Shown: piece by piece, positions 34,647 to 42,404 of the stretch | Layout: every line of letters begins with the position of its first letter | How positions within the stretch are numbered: the first letter of the stretch is position 1 | Assembly (NCBI RefSeq): GCF_035510375.1 | Contig: NZ_DATKHG010000006.1 | DNA from: Paenibacillus_I sp035510375 | GTDB taxonomy: Bacteria; Bacillota; Bacilli; Paenibacillales; Paenibacillaceae | Length of the DNA stretch: 64,000 nucleotides | Strand: one strand, 5' to 3' | Program-made: the position numbers and the translations under genes | Notes under the pieces: model-generated | The model's database searches: none | The model's input: only the letters and a program-made list of their open reading frames with translations | What the model was told of the DNA's origin: nothing

Positions 34647-35475
34647 CCGATTGCCTCCGCTCGTCGCTTTGCAGCGCAATTTGGATCAACTCTCGTTTGA
34701 TCTCTTCCAGCTGCGTGTCGATCCGCGCGTCGATGCTCCCGAAGGAGGAGCGGATCACGCAGCCGTGGTCGCGTACCGACGCGTCAGGCAAAATGTGAAG
34801 CTCGGCCTGCGAATCGATCGCCAGGCTCAGCTCCTCCCGCGCCGCTTGGATGAAAGCGAACTGCGACGGGCCGACGCACAGCGTAATGGCGCCTTGCTCC
34901 CGGCGCCGCGACAACGCCTTGCGCGCAAGCTCGACGGACAGCTCCGGCGAGACGGTCAGCTGCTTGCCGATAATTTTCTCGGCGATCGCGGTACTGAGCT
35001 CGACCAGGAACGGCTCGGCCTCCTGAATGATTTGCTCCTTCATCAGGTAAGCCTGCTCCAGCAGCGTTTGCGCCTCCTGCATCAGGGAATTCCATTGCAG
35101 GGCCGCTTCCTCCCTCGCATGCGCGGCTCCTTCGTCGAAGCCTTGTTCGAATCCGGCCTGCCTGGCTCCCTCGACCAGCTGCAAATCCTGTTCGCGCCGC
35201 TCTTGCCACCAGGCGTCGATCTGCGCCTGCGCTTCCCCCTTCATCCGCTCGATCTCGGCGGACGCCTGGCCGAGCCGCTCCTCGGCGAACGATTCCGCAT
35301 CGCGAAGTATTTGGTGCTTCATTGCAACCGTTTGTTCGTCGGGCGCTTCGGCCGCAGCCTGAAGTCCGTTCCGCATGTCGGCCAGCTTGGCCAGATACAG
35401 CATCTGCTTCGTCGCATCCAGCTTTCTGAGATCCTCAAGCGGTACGACATAGGAAGATTTGATCAGATTAGACAA
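34627..35475 (-). CDS. fliH: Flagellar assembly protein FliH
   Basis: Negative regulator and stator-like partner of FliI. 282 residues with a long Glu/Gln-rich helix (about 60-150, including EERLGQASAEIERMKGEAQA) and a C-terminal V-ATPase E-subunit-like domain (STAIAEKIIGKQLTVSPELS, LPDASVRDHGCVIRSSFGSI). The start is a TTG overlapping the fliG stop (TTGTCTAA), after GGAGGAGACG. Translation is probably coupled to fliG. Confidence 0.93.
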   Translation of the reverse strand: MSNLIKSSYVVPLEDLRKLDATKQMLYLAKLADMRNGLQAAAEAPDEQTVAMKHQILRDAESFAEERLGQASAEIERMKGEAQAQIDAWWQERREQDLQLVEGARQAGFEQGFDEGAAHAREEAALQWNSLMQEAQTLLEQAYLMKEQIIQEAEPFLVELSTAIAEKIIGKQLTVSPELSVELARKALSRRREQGAITLCVGPSQFAFIQAAREELSLAIDSQAELHILPDASVRDHGCVIRSSFGSIDARIDTQLEEIKRELIQIALQSDERRQSDDRPAT

Positions 35476-36487
35476 TGATATCGTCTCCTCCGCCGCGGGC
35501 GATGATGATCTCGCCGGATTCCTCCAGCCTGCGGATCGTCGCTACGATGCGCGTCTGCGCCTCTTCGACGTCGCGCAGCCGGACGGGTCCCATAAATTCC
35601 ATCTCTTCCTTGAACGTCTCGGACATCCGCTTCGACATGTTGCGGAAGATCGCTTCCCGCACTTCTTCGCTCGCCACCTTGAGCGCCAGCTGAAGGTCGG
35701 CATTCTCGATATCGCGGATAATCCGCTGGATCGAACGATTGTCGATGTTGACGATGTCCTCGAAAACGAACATTCGTTTCTTGATTTCCTCGGCAAGCTC
35801 CGGATCCTGAATTTCGAGCGAATCGAGAATCGTCCGCTCGGTGCCGCGGTCGACACCGTTCAAAATATGGACGATCGCTTCTATGCCGCCCGCCATCGTG
35901 TAATCCTGCGTAACGGTCGAGGACAGCTTCTGTTCCAGAACGCGTTCGACCTGATAAATAACGTCCGGCGACGTGCTGTCCATCAGCGCGATTTTTCTCG
36001 CAACCTCCGCCTGCTTGTCCTGCGGCAGCGAGGACAGAATCGCCGACGCCTGGTCGGCTTGCAGGTAGGAGAGCACGAGCGCGATCGTCTGCGAATTCTC
36101 GTTCTGGATGAAGTTCAGAATTTGCGTCGGATCGGCCTTGCGGGCAAAATCGAACGGCCTGACCTGCAAGGTGGCCGTCAACCGGTTGATGACGTCAAGC
36201 GCCTTGTTCTCTCCGAGCGCCTTCTCCAGAATCGTCTTGGCGTATTGGATACCACCTTGCGATATATATTCCTGCGCCATGCAGATTTGATGGAACTCGG
36301 TTAATATCGTTTCTTTGTCAAGGCTGTCGACCTTGCGGACGTTGGCGATTTCCAACGTCAGCTGCTCGATTTCCTCATCGCGCAAATGCTTGAAGATTTG
36401 CGCCGACACTTCCGGTCCAAGGGTAATCAACAGTATGGCCGCTTTTTGCCTCCCGCTCAGCCCCTGAAATGCCGCTGCTCTAGCCAT
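35468..36487 (-). CDS. fliG: Flagellar motor switch protein FliG
   Basis: Rotor protein that binds the MS-ring and contacts the stators. 339 residues with three domains: FliG-N (LSGRQKAAILLITLGPEVSA), middle (GRTERTILDSLEIQDPELAE region with the EHPQ-like area shifted) and C-terminal torque helix (IIRDIENADLQLALKVASEE, VREAIFRNMSKRMSETFKEE). The charged torque residues typical of the family are present. ATG after GGGGTGAAACGAT, 13 bases from fliF. Confidence 0.97.
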   Translation of the reverse strand: MARAAAFQGLSGRQKAAILLITLGPEVSAQIFKHLRDEEIEQLTLEIANVRKVDSLDKETILTEFHQICMAQEYISQGGIQYAKTILEKALGENKALDVINRLTATLQVRPFDFARKADPTQILNFIQNENSQTIALVLSYLQADQASAILSSLPQDKQAEVARKIALMDSTSPDVIYQVERVLEQKLSSTVTQDYTMAGGIEAIVHILNGVDRGTERTILDSLEIQDPELAEEIKKRMFVFEDIVNIDNRSIQRIIRDIENADLQLALKVASEEVREAIFRNMSKRMSETFKEEMEFMGPVRLRDVEEAQTRIVATIRRLEESGEIIIARGGGDDIIV

Positions 36488-36499
36488 ATCGTTTCACCC

Positions 36500-38077
36500 C
36501 TATTCATCCACGAGCCACGTGCGGAGCAGGTTTACGAAATCTTCCGGCTTCCGTTTGGCGAGCTGCTCCAGCTGCTTCCGGACCTGGCTTTCCGTCGTGA
36601 CCTGATCGAGGTCGATCGTCGGAAGCTCGACCTTCGGCGGCTGCACCATTTCTTGTTCAGCCGCAAGCGCCGCTTGTTTGCGTCTGCGCATCAGGACGAA
36701 TACGGCTGCGCCGCCGAGCGCCAGCGCGGCCGCGCCGATGCCGATTCCCCATCCGAGCGGAATGCCTCCCGTCGCTCCCGGATCCGCCGATTCGACGAAC
36801 GGCTGCGAGATGAGCTGCACTTTGCGGGCGATCAACGCGTCATCGGCGATGTTCTGTCCGGACTGAACCAGCTGGCTTCTGACCATCTCCGTCAGAAAGC
36901 TCATGACGACCTCGCGGTTCGCCTCCGGCAGGGCGCCTTCCTGTACGCCGATCCCGATCATGAGATCCTTGACGACGTAGGGAGCGGAAACGATATCCCG
37001 CTGGATGCGGTTCACATCCCAATTCGTCGTCCGCGATGTCGTTTCCGACGTTGAACTGTCGGCGCCGTCCACGGCTTGATAGCCCGGAACGTCGGTCTCG
37101 CCGGTCCCGGTAACGCCGCCGCTGGCGCCGCTCGTTCCCGTGGATGTCGCGCTGTCGACCTGCTCGCTTATTTTCACGCCTTCATTATTGTTGTTCTCAA
37201 GCGGCGTAACGAGATTTTCCTTCGATACCGTCTGGTCGAAGTTCATCGTGCTCGTCACGTTGATGACCAGATTGTCCATGCCGACCATCGTACCGAGAAA
37301 AGATTGAATGCTGCGCTTAAGCTCGCTCTCGTATTTGCGCTGAATCTGGAACTGCGCATCCACGGCGCTTGACGCAAGCGCCGAACCGCCGCTCACTTTC
37401 GACGATGCCACCAGCTCGCCCTGCTGGCTGGAAATCGTAATATCCGCGACCGCCAGATTCGGAACGGCAGTCTTCACCAGGTTATAATAGCCGTCGATCT
37501 GCTCCTGCGTCGGGCGGAAGCCGGGAACGAACGACATCGTAATCGAAGCCGATGCCTGTTCCTGCTCGTCCGGATTGATAAACACGCTCTCTTGCGGCAA
37601 GTTGATCAGCACGTTCGATCGCTGAACCCCTTGCATGCCGTTCAGCAGCTGCTGCACTTCCCCGTTGAGCGCATTCCGGTAACGCACGTCAAACTCGTTG
37701 TCCGTCATCCCGAATTGGGATGCGCCGCTGTCGAACGAATCGAATCCGATCGAGCCGTTCTGCACCATTCCCTGCGAGCCGACCTCGACCTTGACCTTCG
37801 TGGCGTCCGCGACGGGAACCGCAATGCTGGTTCCGCCCGCTTCGAGCTTATACGGAACGCCGCTTCCGTCCAGGTAAGCCATAATGGCCGCCGAGTCCGT
37901 CGCGTCCAGATTCTGAAATGCAACCTCGTACTGCGTTCTTGAAAACATATTCGTCAGAAGAATAATGACAAGGATCAGACCGGCTGCGGCTGAGACCAGC
38001 ATAATCTTCTGGTTTCTGCTGAAATTTTGCCAATATCCGAACATGCGGTCCCGATACTGGGCAACTTTCTCATTCAC
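36500..38077 (-). CDS. fliF: Flagellar MS-ring protein FliF
   Basis: Forms the membrane MS-ring on which the motor is built. 525 residues. First membrane helix at about 25-45 (IMLVSAAAGLILVIILLTNM), ring-building motifs of the YscJ type (YKLEAGGTSIAVPV, VRYRNALNGEVQQLLNGMQG), a flexible Ser/Thr/Gly-rich region, a second helix near 440-460 (IGIGAAALALGGAAVFVLMR) and the cytoplasmic FliG-binding tail ending RKPEDFVNLLRTWLVDE. The start is a GTG after AGGTGAAATC. Confidence 0.97.
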   Translation of the reverse strand: MNEKVAQYRDRMFGYWQNFSRNQKIMLVSAAAGLILVIILLTNMFSRTQYEVAFQNLDATDSAAIMAYLDGSGVPYKLEAGGTSIAVPVADATKVKVEVGSQGMVQNGSIGFDSFDSGASQFGMTDNEFDVRYRNALNGEVQQLLNGMQGVQRSNVLINLPQESVFINPDEQEQASASITMSFVPGFRPTQEQIDGYYNLVKTAVPNLAVADITISSQQGELVASSKVSGGSALASSAVDAQFQIQRKYESELKRSIQSFLGTMVGMDNLVINVTSTMNFDQTVSKENLVTPLENNNNEGVKISEQVDSATSTGTSGASGGVTGTGETDVPGYQAVDGADSSTSETTSRTTNWDVNRIQRDIVSAPYVVKDLMIGIGVQEGALPEANREVVMSFLTEMVRSQLVQSGQNIADDALIARKVQLISQPFVESADPGATGGIPLGWGIGIGAAALALGGAAVFVLMRRRKQAALAAEQEMVQPPKVELPTIDLDQVTTESQVRKQLEQLAKRKPEDFVNLLRTWLVDE

Positions 38078-38119
38078 GATTTCACCTCACCCGGTTACTA
38101 TGCTGGGACGATACCGGCA

Positions 38120-38425
38120 TTATAGCTGCGTCCGCATGATCTCTTGATAGGCTTCGATGACTTTATTGCGAATTTGCGAGGTGAGTTGAAGGCTAAGCTG
38201 CGCTTGCTCCGACGCAATCATCAATTGTGAAACGTCCGCTTTGCCGACCAGAAAATCATCGGTCAGACGACGGGCCTGCTTCTCCTGCTCGCCCACGCTG
38301 TCGATCGCATCTTTGAGAAAAGCGCCGAAGCTTTGCGCCGTTTCGGCCGGCGTAACTTTTGCCGCAGTCGATGTTTCATTCATACGGATCGGGTTTATAG
38401 GATTTAGTAGTGGATTCGTGATCAA
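38120..38425 (-). CDS. fliE: Flagellar hook-basal body protein FliE
   Basis: Junction protein between MS-ring and rod, among the first exported. 101 residues. Conserved C-terminal half: SFGAFLKDAIDSVGEQEKQA, VGKADVSQLMIASEQAQLSL, QIRNKVIEAYQEIMRTQL. The start is a TTG six bases after GGAGGGATCAG; an internal ATG (MNETSTAAKV) is possible. It lies between flgC and fliF. Confidence 0.94.
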   Translation of the reverse strand: MITNPLLNPINPIRMNETSTAAKVTPAETAQSFGAFLKDAIDSVGEQEKQARRLTDDFLVGKADVSQLMIASEQAQLSLQLTSQIRNKVIEAYQEIMRTQL

Positions 38426-38447
38426 ACTGATCCCTCCGTGCTATTTA

Positions 38448-38900
38448 TTACTTGCCGATTTCGAGCGCCTTCATGAACATCGCTTTCGTCGCGTTCAAGG
38501 CTGTGACGTTGGCTTCATAAGAACGGGTGGCCGAAATCATATCGACCATTTCTTTCAAAATGTCCACGTTCGGCATTTTTACGTAACCGTCCGGGTCGGC
38601 ATCCGGATGCGTCGGGTTGTAGACCAGCTTGGGCGGTGTCCGGTCGTCCATAATCCGGGTCACCTTGACGCCGTTCGAACGCCCTGAACCGCCTTCAAGC
38701 TTGGCGTCCAGCACGTCCGCGAATGTCGTCCGGATCGGTTCCATGACGACCATTTTCCGGTTATAAGGCTCGAATTTCCCGTTGACGAGGCGTCCCCTCG
38801 TCGTTTCGGCGTTCGCGATATTCGACGAGATGACGTCCATGCGGAGCCGCTGGGCCGTCAAAGCCGATGCGCTTGCGTCAAATCCGTTGTTCAGCTTCAA
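38448..38900 (-). CDS. flgC: Flagellar proximal rod protein FlgC
   Basis: Rod subunit. 150 residues with the N-terminal rod motif (LTAQRLRMDVISSNIANAET) and the C-terminal VKMPNVDILKEMVDMISATR followed by SYEANVTALNATKAMFMKAL. TTG start eight bases after GGGAGAG, two codons after the end of flgB. Confidence 0.96.
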   Translation of the reverse strand: MKLNNGFDASASALTAQRLRMDVISSNIANAETTRGRLVNGKFEPYNRKMVVMEPIRTTFADVLDAKLEGGSGRSNGVKVTRIMDDRTPPKLVYNPTHPDADPDGYVKMPNVDILKEMVDMISATRSYEANVTALNATKAMFMKALEIGK

Positions 38901-38903
38901 ACA

Positions 38904-39317
38904 TTACGCTCTCCCTTCAATGGCCGTCCGTACCATGCGCACCTCGTGGTTCAATTGCTGAATCATCGCATTGTAGCGAAGCTGGTTTTTTGCGAGCAGC
39001 GACATTTCCCGGTCGATATCCACATTGTTGACGTTGTTGTTCATGACCGAGGTCTGATCGGGTACGATTCTAGGCCGCAAATCCGCCGAGCCGCCGCCGA
39101 TCGGGATATGCTTCGCATCCGTCCGCCTTCCGGCAAGCCGGTTCGTTCCGGGCGCGTTCAACTGCCGCTCCAGTATATCTTCGAAGACGACTTCGGATCT
39201 TTTGAAATAGGGCACATCCACATTGGCGATATTGTCGGCAATGACCCGCTGCCGCATTTCGGCTGCGCCGATCGCTCCCTGCAGCCTCCTGAACTCGGGG
39301 CCGTTAAGCAAATTCAC
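38904..39317 (-). CDS. flgB: Flagellar proximal rod protein FlgB
   Basis: First gene of the fla/che operon; rod subunit. 137 residues. Rod signature IGAAEMRQRVIADNIANVDV followed by PYFKRSEVVFEDILERQ. The C-terminal segment NNVNNVDIDREMSLLAKNQL is also typical. GTG start after GGGGGAATCGCC. Upstream lie an AT-rich regulatory region and the codY terminator. Confidence 0.96.
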   Translation of the reverse strand: MNLLNGPEFRRLQGAIGAAEMRQRVIADNIANVDVPYFKRSEVVFEDILERQLNAPGTNRLAGRRTDAKHIPIGGGSADLRPRIVPDQTSVMNNNVNNVDIDREMSLLAKNQLRYNAMIQQLNHEVRMVRTAIEGRA

Positions 39318-39479
39318 GGCGATTCCCCCACTTTCCTAATCTTTTCTAAAATTAACTATTCAACAACTTTTCGCGGTTTCCTGCTGATTTCGACATAAAC
39401 TTATTAAAAAAATGAGAGGCGCTGTCGATATATAGAGGTTGGATGTGTCGTTTTATGCCGACTACCTAATATTCCCTAA
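39318..39479 (-). promoter_or_regulatory. Upstream control region of the fla/che operon
   Basis: AT-rich, unlike its surroundings. It contains a perfect Spo0A-box core TGTCGAA on the minus strand (39389-39395). It also has a weak sigma-A-like pair, TTGTTG and AAGATT 17 bases apart, just before flgB. A loose CodY-box-like sequence (39340-39354, about five mismatches to AATTTTCWGAAAATT) overlaps the latter. No good sigma-D promoter (TAAA-N15-GCCGATAT) is seen here. Factor identities are inferred. Confidence 0.45.
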
Positions 39480-39500
39480 TTTTTTAATGCACCACAATAA

Positions 39501-39538
39501 GCAAAAAGCCCTATCTTTTTTAAGATAGGGCTTTTTGC
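39501..39538. terminator. Strong bidirectional-type terminator after codY
   Basis: A perfect 17-bp stem (GCAAAAAGCCCTATCTT and its complement) with a TTTT loop. Its outer A-T pairs supply a T tract on either strand. It lies 42 bases after the codY stop and isolates codY from the fla/che operon. Confidence 0.93.
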
Positions 39539-39579
39539 GATAGAGCTTGTCGAACTGTGCCGGCACGGTAGGCCGGGCG

Positions 39580-40350
39580 TCAGATTTTCATTTTGCCGAG
39601 CTCCCGCAGAAGCTGGTGGTTAAGAATTTTGATATAGGTGCCTTTCATGCCGAGCGACCGCGTCTCGATCACGCCCGCGCTCTCCAGCTTGCGGAGCGCG
39701 TTGACGATGACAGAGCGCGTAATGCCGACACGGTCGGCGATCTTGGAGGCCACCAATAGCCCCTCCTTGCCGCCGAGCTCCTCGAAAATATGCTCCACCG
39801 CTTCAAGCTCGCTGAACGATAAGGAATTGACGGCAACCGACACGACGGCCCTGCTGCGCGCCTCCATCTCGATTTCCTCCGCGCGCTCGCGGATGATTTC
39901 CATTCCGACGATGGTGGAGCCGTATTCCGCAAGAATCAGGTCGTCGTCCCCGAACGCCCCGGCGTTGCGGGTCAGAACAAGGGTTCCAAGCCGATCTCCG
40001 CCGCCTACAATGGGAACGACCGTCATGACCTCATGGCCGGACATTTCCGGGAACGTCTCCGCTATGCCTTCGTCCGGCGCCACGTTGGTTACCGTCTCCT
40101 GCATTTGCAGAAACCGCTCGTTCGTCACAGCAGGAAAATGCGTTTCGCCCGACGCGGCCGCGCGAATCCGTTCATGCTCCCAAACGCCGACAGCCGCGCA
40201 GCCAAGCAGCTTGCCGCGCCGGCTTACGACGAACACATGCGCCTGAATCGTGGAACAGAGCACCTCCGCCATTTCGCGGAAGCTGAGCGCCTTGCCGGCG
40301 GCCCGTTGAAGCAGCCGGTTCAGCGTTCTGGTTTTTGCTAATAAAGTCAT
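39580..40350 (-). CDS. codY: GTP- and branched-chain-amino-acid-sensing repressor CodY
   Basis: Global nutritional regulator; DNA binding increases with Ile/Val and GTP. 256 residues: N-terminal GAF domain (MTLLAKTRTLNRLLQRAAGK ... FRE-type start, CSTIQAHVFVVSRRGKLLGC) and a C-terminal winged helix-turn-helix (VASKIADRVGITRSVIVNAL, RKLESAGVIETRSLGMKGTY). The ATG at 40350 follows GGGAGGCTTGGGC. Downstream of hslU, as in Bacillus. In B. subtilis CodY represses motility genes; whether it acts on the adjacent fla/che operon here is open. Confidence 0.98.
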   Translation of the reverse strand: MTLLAKTRTLNRLLQRAAGKALSFREMAEVLCSTIQAHVFVVSRRGKLLGCAAVGVWEHERIRAAASGETHFPAVTNERFLQMQETVTNVAPDEGIAETFPEMSGHEVMTVVPIVGGGDRLGTLVLTRNAGAFGDDDLILAEYGSTIVGMEIIRERAEEIEMEARSRAVVSVAVNSLSFSELEAVEHIFEELGGKEGLLVASKIADRVGITRSVIVNALRKLESAGVIETRSLGMKGTYIKILNHQLLRELGKMKI

Positions 40351-40384
40351 GCCCAAGCCTCCCAAATCGATGCAAAACGTCGTG

Positions 40385-41779
40385 CTACAGTATATATTGA
40401 CTCAAATCCCGATTCTGCGCAATATCGCCGACCTTATCCCGCACATATTCCGGGGTGATCGTAATCTGCTCCAGCGACAGCTCGGGAGCCTCGAAGGATA
40501 AATCCTCGAGCAATTTCTCCAGAATCGTATGAAGCCGCCGGGCGCCGATGTTTTCCGTGTTCCGGTTCACGTCGGCGGCAATGCCGGCCAACTCGCGAAT
40601 CGCCTCTTCGGAAAACTCGACGCGGATGCCCTCGGTTTCGAGCAGCGCGGTGTACTGCTTCGTCAGCGCGTTTTTCGGCTCGGTCAGAATGCTGACGAAA
40701 TCGTCCAGCGTCAGATTGCTCAGCTCCACGCGAATCGGAAACCGGCCCTGGAGCTCCGGAATCAAATCGGCCGGCTTGGCGACGTGGAACGCTCCCGCCG
40801 CAATAAACAGCACGTAATCGGTTTTGACCGGGCCGTACTTGGTTATCACGGTCGACCCTTCGACGATCGGCAATATGTCGCGCTGCACGCCTTCCCGCGA
40901 CACATCGGGCCCCGAGCCTCGGGACGTACTGGCGATCTTGTCGATTTCATCGATGAAAATGATACCGGTTTGCTCGGCCCGGCGCGTCGATTCGGAGATG
41001 ACCTCATCCATATCGATCAGCTTCGCCGCTTCCTCTTGGGTCAATACTTTACGCGCTTCCTTGACGGGCAGCTTGCGCTTTTTCGTGCGTTTGGGCAGAA
41101 ACTGGCCGAACATCTCCTGCATATTCATGCCCATGCCTTCCATGCCCTGGCCCGAAAGCATATCCAGCATATTCGGGCTCGTGTCCTCCACGTCGATCTC
41201 GAGCATTTCGTTCTCAAGCCGGCCAGCCGCAAGCTGCTCCCGAACCTGGCGCCTGCGCTCCGCGATCGAAGCGTCCAACTCCGGCTCCTCCTGGGGCGCC
41301 GCCTGCTGGTTGCCGAACAGCATTTCCAGCGGGTTGCGGCCGCTTTTCGGCTTGCTGCCGCTCGGCACAAGCAGCGCCACCAGCCGCTCGTCAGCCTGCT
41401 TTTCCGCTTTGTCCTTCACCTGCTCGGTTCTCTCCGCTTTCACCATGCGGATCGAGGTCTCCACCAAATCCCGCACCATCGACTCGACGTCGCGCCCGAC
41501 ATAGCCGACCTCGGTGAACTTGGTCGCTTCCACTTTCACGAAAGGCGCGTTCACGAGCTTCGCCAGCCGCCTGGCGATTTCCGTCTTTCCGACGCCCGTC
41601 GGCCCGATCATAAGGATGTTTTTCGGCACGATTTCTTCGCGCAGCGACTCATCCAGCTTGCTTCTGCGGTACCGATTGCGAAGCGCGATCGCCACGGACC
41701 GTTTGGCGGCCTTCTGGCCGACGATGTATTTATCAAGCTCCGCGACGATTTGCCGCGGAGTCAGCGCTTCATTGCCCAT
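40385..41779 (-). CDS. hslU: HslU (ClpY) ATPase subunit of the HslUV protease
   Basis: AAA+ unfoldase feeding the HslV peptidase. 464 residues. Walker A GPTGVGKT at 59-66, Walker B FIDEIDKIA, pore loop in KFTEVGYVGRDVES, a charged insertion (I) domain at about 110-245, and the C-terminal tail LSQYIL that inserts into HslV. The ATG at 41779 follows GGAGGTCCTTTCC. Between hslV and codY. Confidence 0.98.
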   Translation of the reverse strand: MGNEALTPRQIVAELDKYIVGQKAAKRSVAIALRNRYRRSKLDESLREEIVPKNILMIGPTGVGKTEIARRLAKLVNAPFVKVEATKFTEVGYVGRDVESMVRDLVETSIRMVKAERTEQVKDKAEKQADERLVALLVPSGSKPKSGRNPLEMLFGNQQAAPQEEPELDASIAERRRQVREQLAAGRLENEMLEIDVEDTSPNMLDMLSGQGMEGMGMNMQEMFGQFLPKRTKKRKLPVKEARKVLTQEEAAKLIDMDEVISESTRRAEQTGIIFIDEIDKIASTSRGSGPDVSREGVQRDILPIVEGSTVITKYGPVKTDYVLFIAAGAFHVAKPADLIPELQGRFPIRVELSNLTLDDFVSILTEPKNALTKQYTALLETEGIRVEFSEEAIRELAGIAADVNRNTENIGARRLHTILEKLLEDLSFEAPELSLEQITITPEYVRDKVGDIAQNRDLSQYIL

Positions 41780-41826
41780 GGAAAGGACCTCCGATCCTGC
41801 CGCCGTCAAAGACCGGCACGTTAGAT

Positions 41827-42369
41827 TTAGATTTCTTCCACGATGATGTTCCGGTTCGTATAGACACAGATATCGGCAGCCGTTTCGAGCGCCGACTTGG
41901 CCATCTCCTTCGCATCGAGATGAGTCGCGTGGCGTTTAAGGGCGCGCGCCGCGGCAAGCGCGAAGCTGCCTCCGGATCCGATGGCGAGAATGCCGTCGTC
42001 GGGCTCGATGATCTCGCCATTGCCTGACAGCAGCAGCAGTCCGCTGCCGTCCATTACGATCATCATCGCTTCCAGCCGGCGAAGCACGCGGTCCGAACGC
42101 CATTCCTTCGTCATTTCCACGGCGGCCCGCTGCAGGTTGCCGTGATGCTCCTCGAGCTTGCCTTCGAATTTCTCGAAAAGCGTAATCGCATCCGCCACCG
42201 ATCCGGCAAACCCGGCCACGACCTGGCCGCGGTAGAGCCTTCTGACCTTCTTGGCGGAGTGCTTCATCACCATGCTGTTGCCGAACGTCACCTGGCCGTC
42301 ACCGGCGATTGCGCCTTTGCCTTCGTGCCTGACGGCGCATATCGTCGTTGCGTGAAACTGCATCTCCAT
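41827..42369 (-). CDS. hslV: HslV (ClpQ) peptidase subunit
   Basis: Proteasome-like N-terminal nucleophile peptidase. 180 residues beginning MEMQFHATTICAVRH, with GDGQVTFGNSMVMKHSAKKV and IGSGGSFALAAARALKRHA typical of the family. Thr8 aligns with the catalytic Thr of E. coli HslV, so a seven-residue leader must be removed for activity. The N-terminal serine reported as nucleophile in B. subtilis ClpQ (CodW) is not present. The ATG at 42369 follows GGAGGGG at seven bases. Confidence 0.96.
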   Translation of the reverse strand: MEMQFHATTICAVRHEGKGAIAGDGQVTFGNSMVMKHSAKKVRRLYRGQVVAGFAGSVADAITLFEKFEGKLEEHHGNLQRAAVEMTKEWRSDRVLRRLEAMMIVMDGSGLLLLSGNGEIIEPDDGILAIGSGGSFALAAARALKRHATHLDAKEMAKSALETAADICVYTNRNIIVEEI

Positions 42370-42404
42370 CGCTTTTCCCCTCCACTCTGCCCCCAAAGGT
42401 TGAA

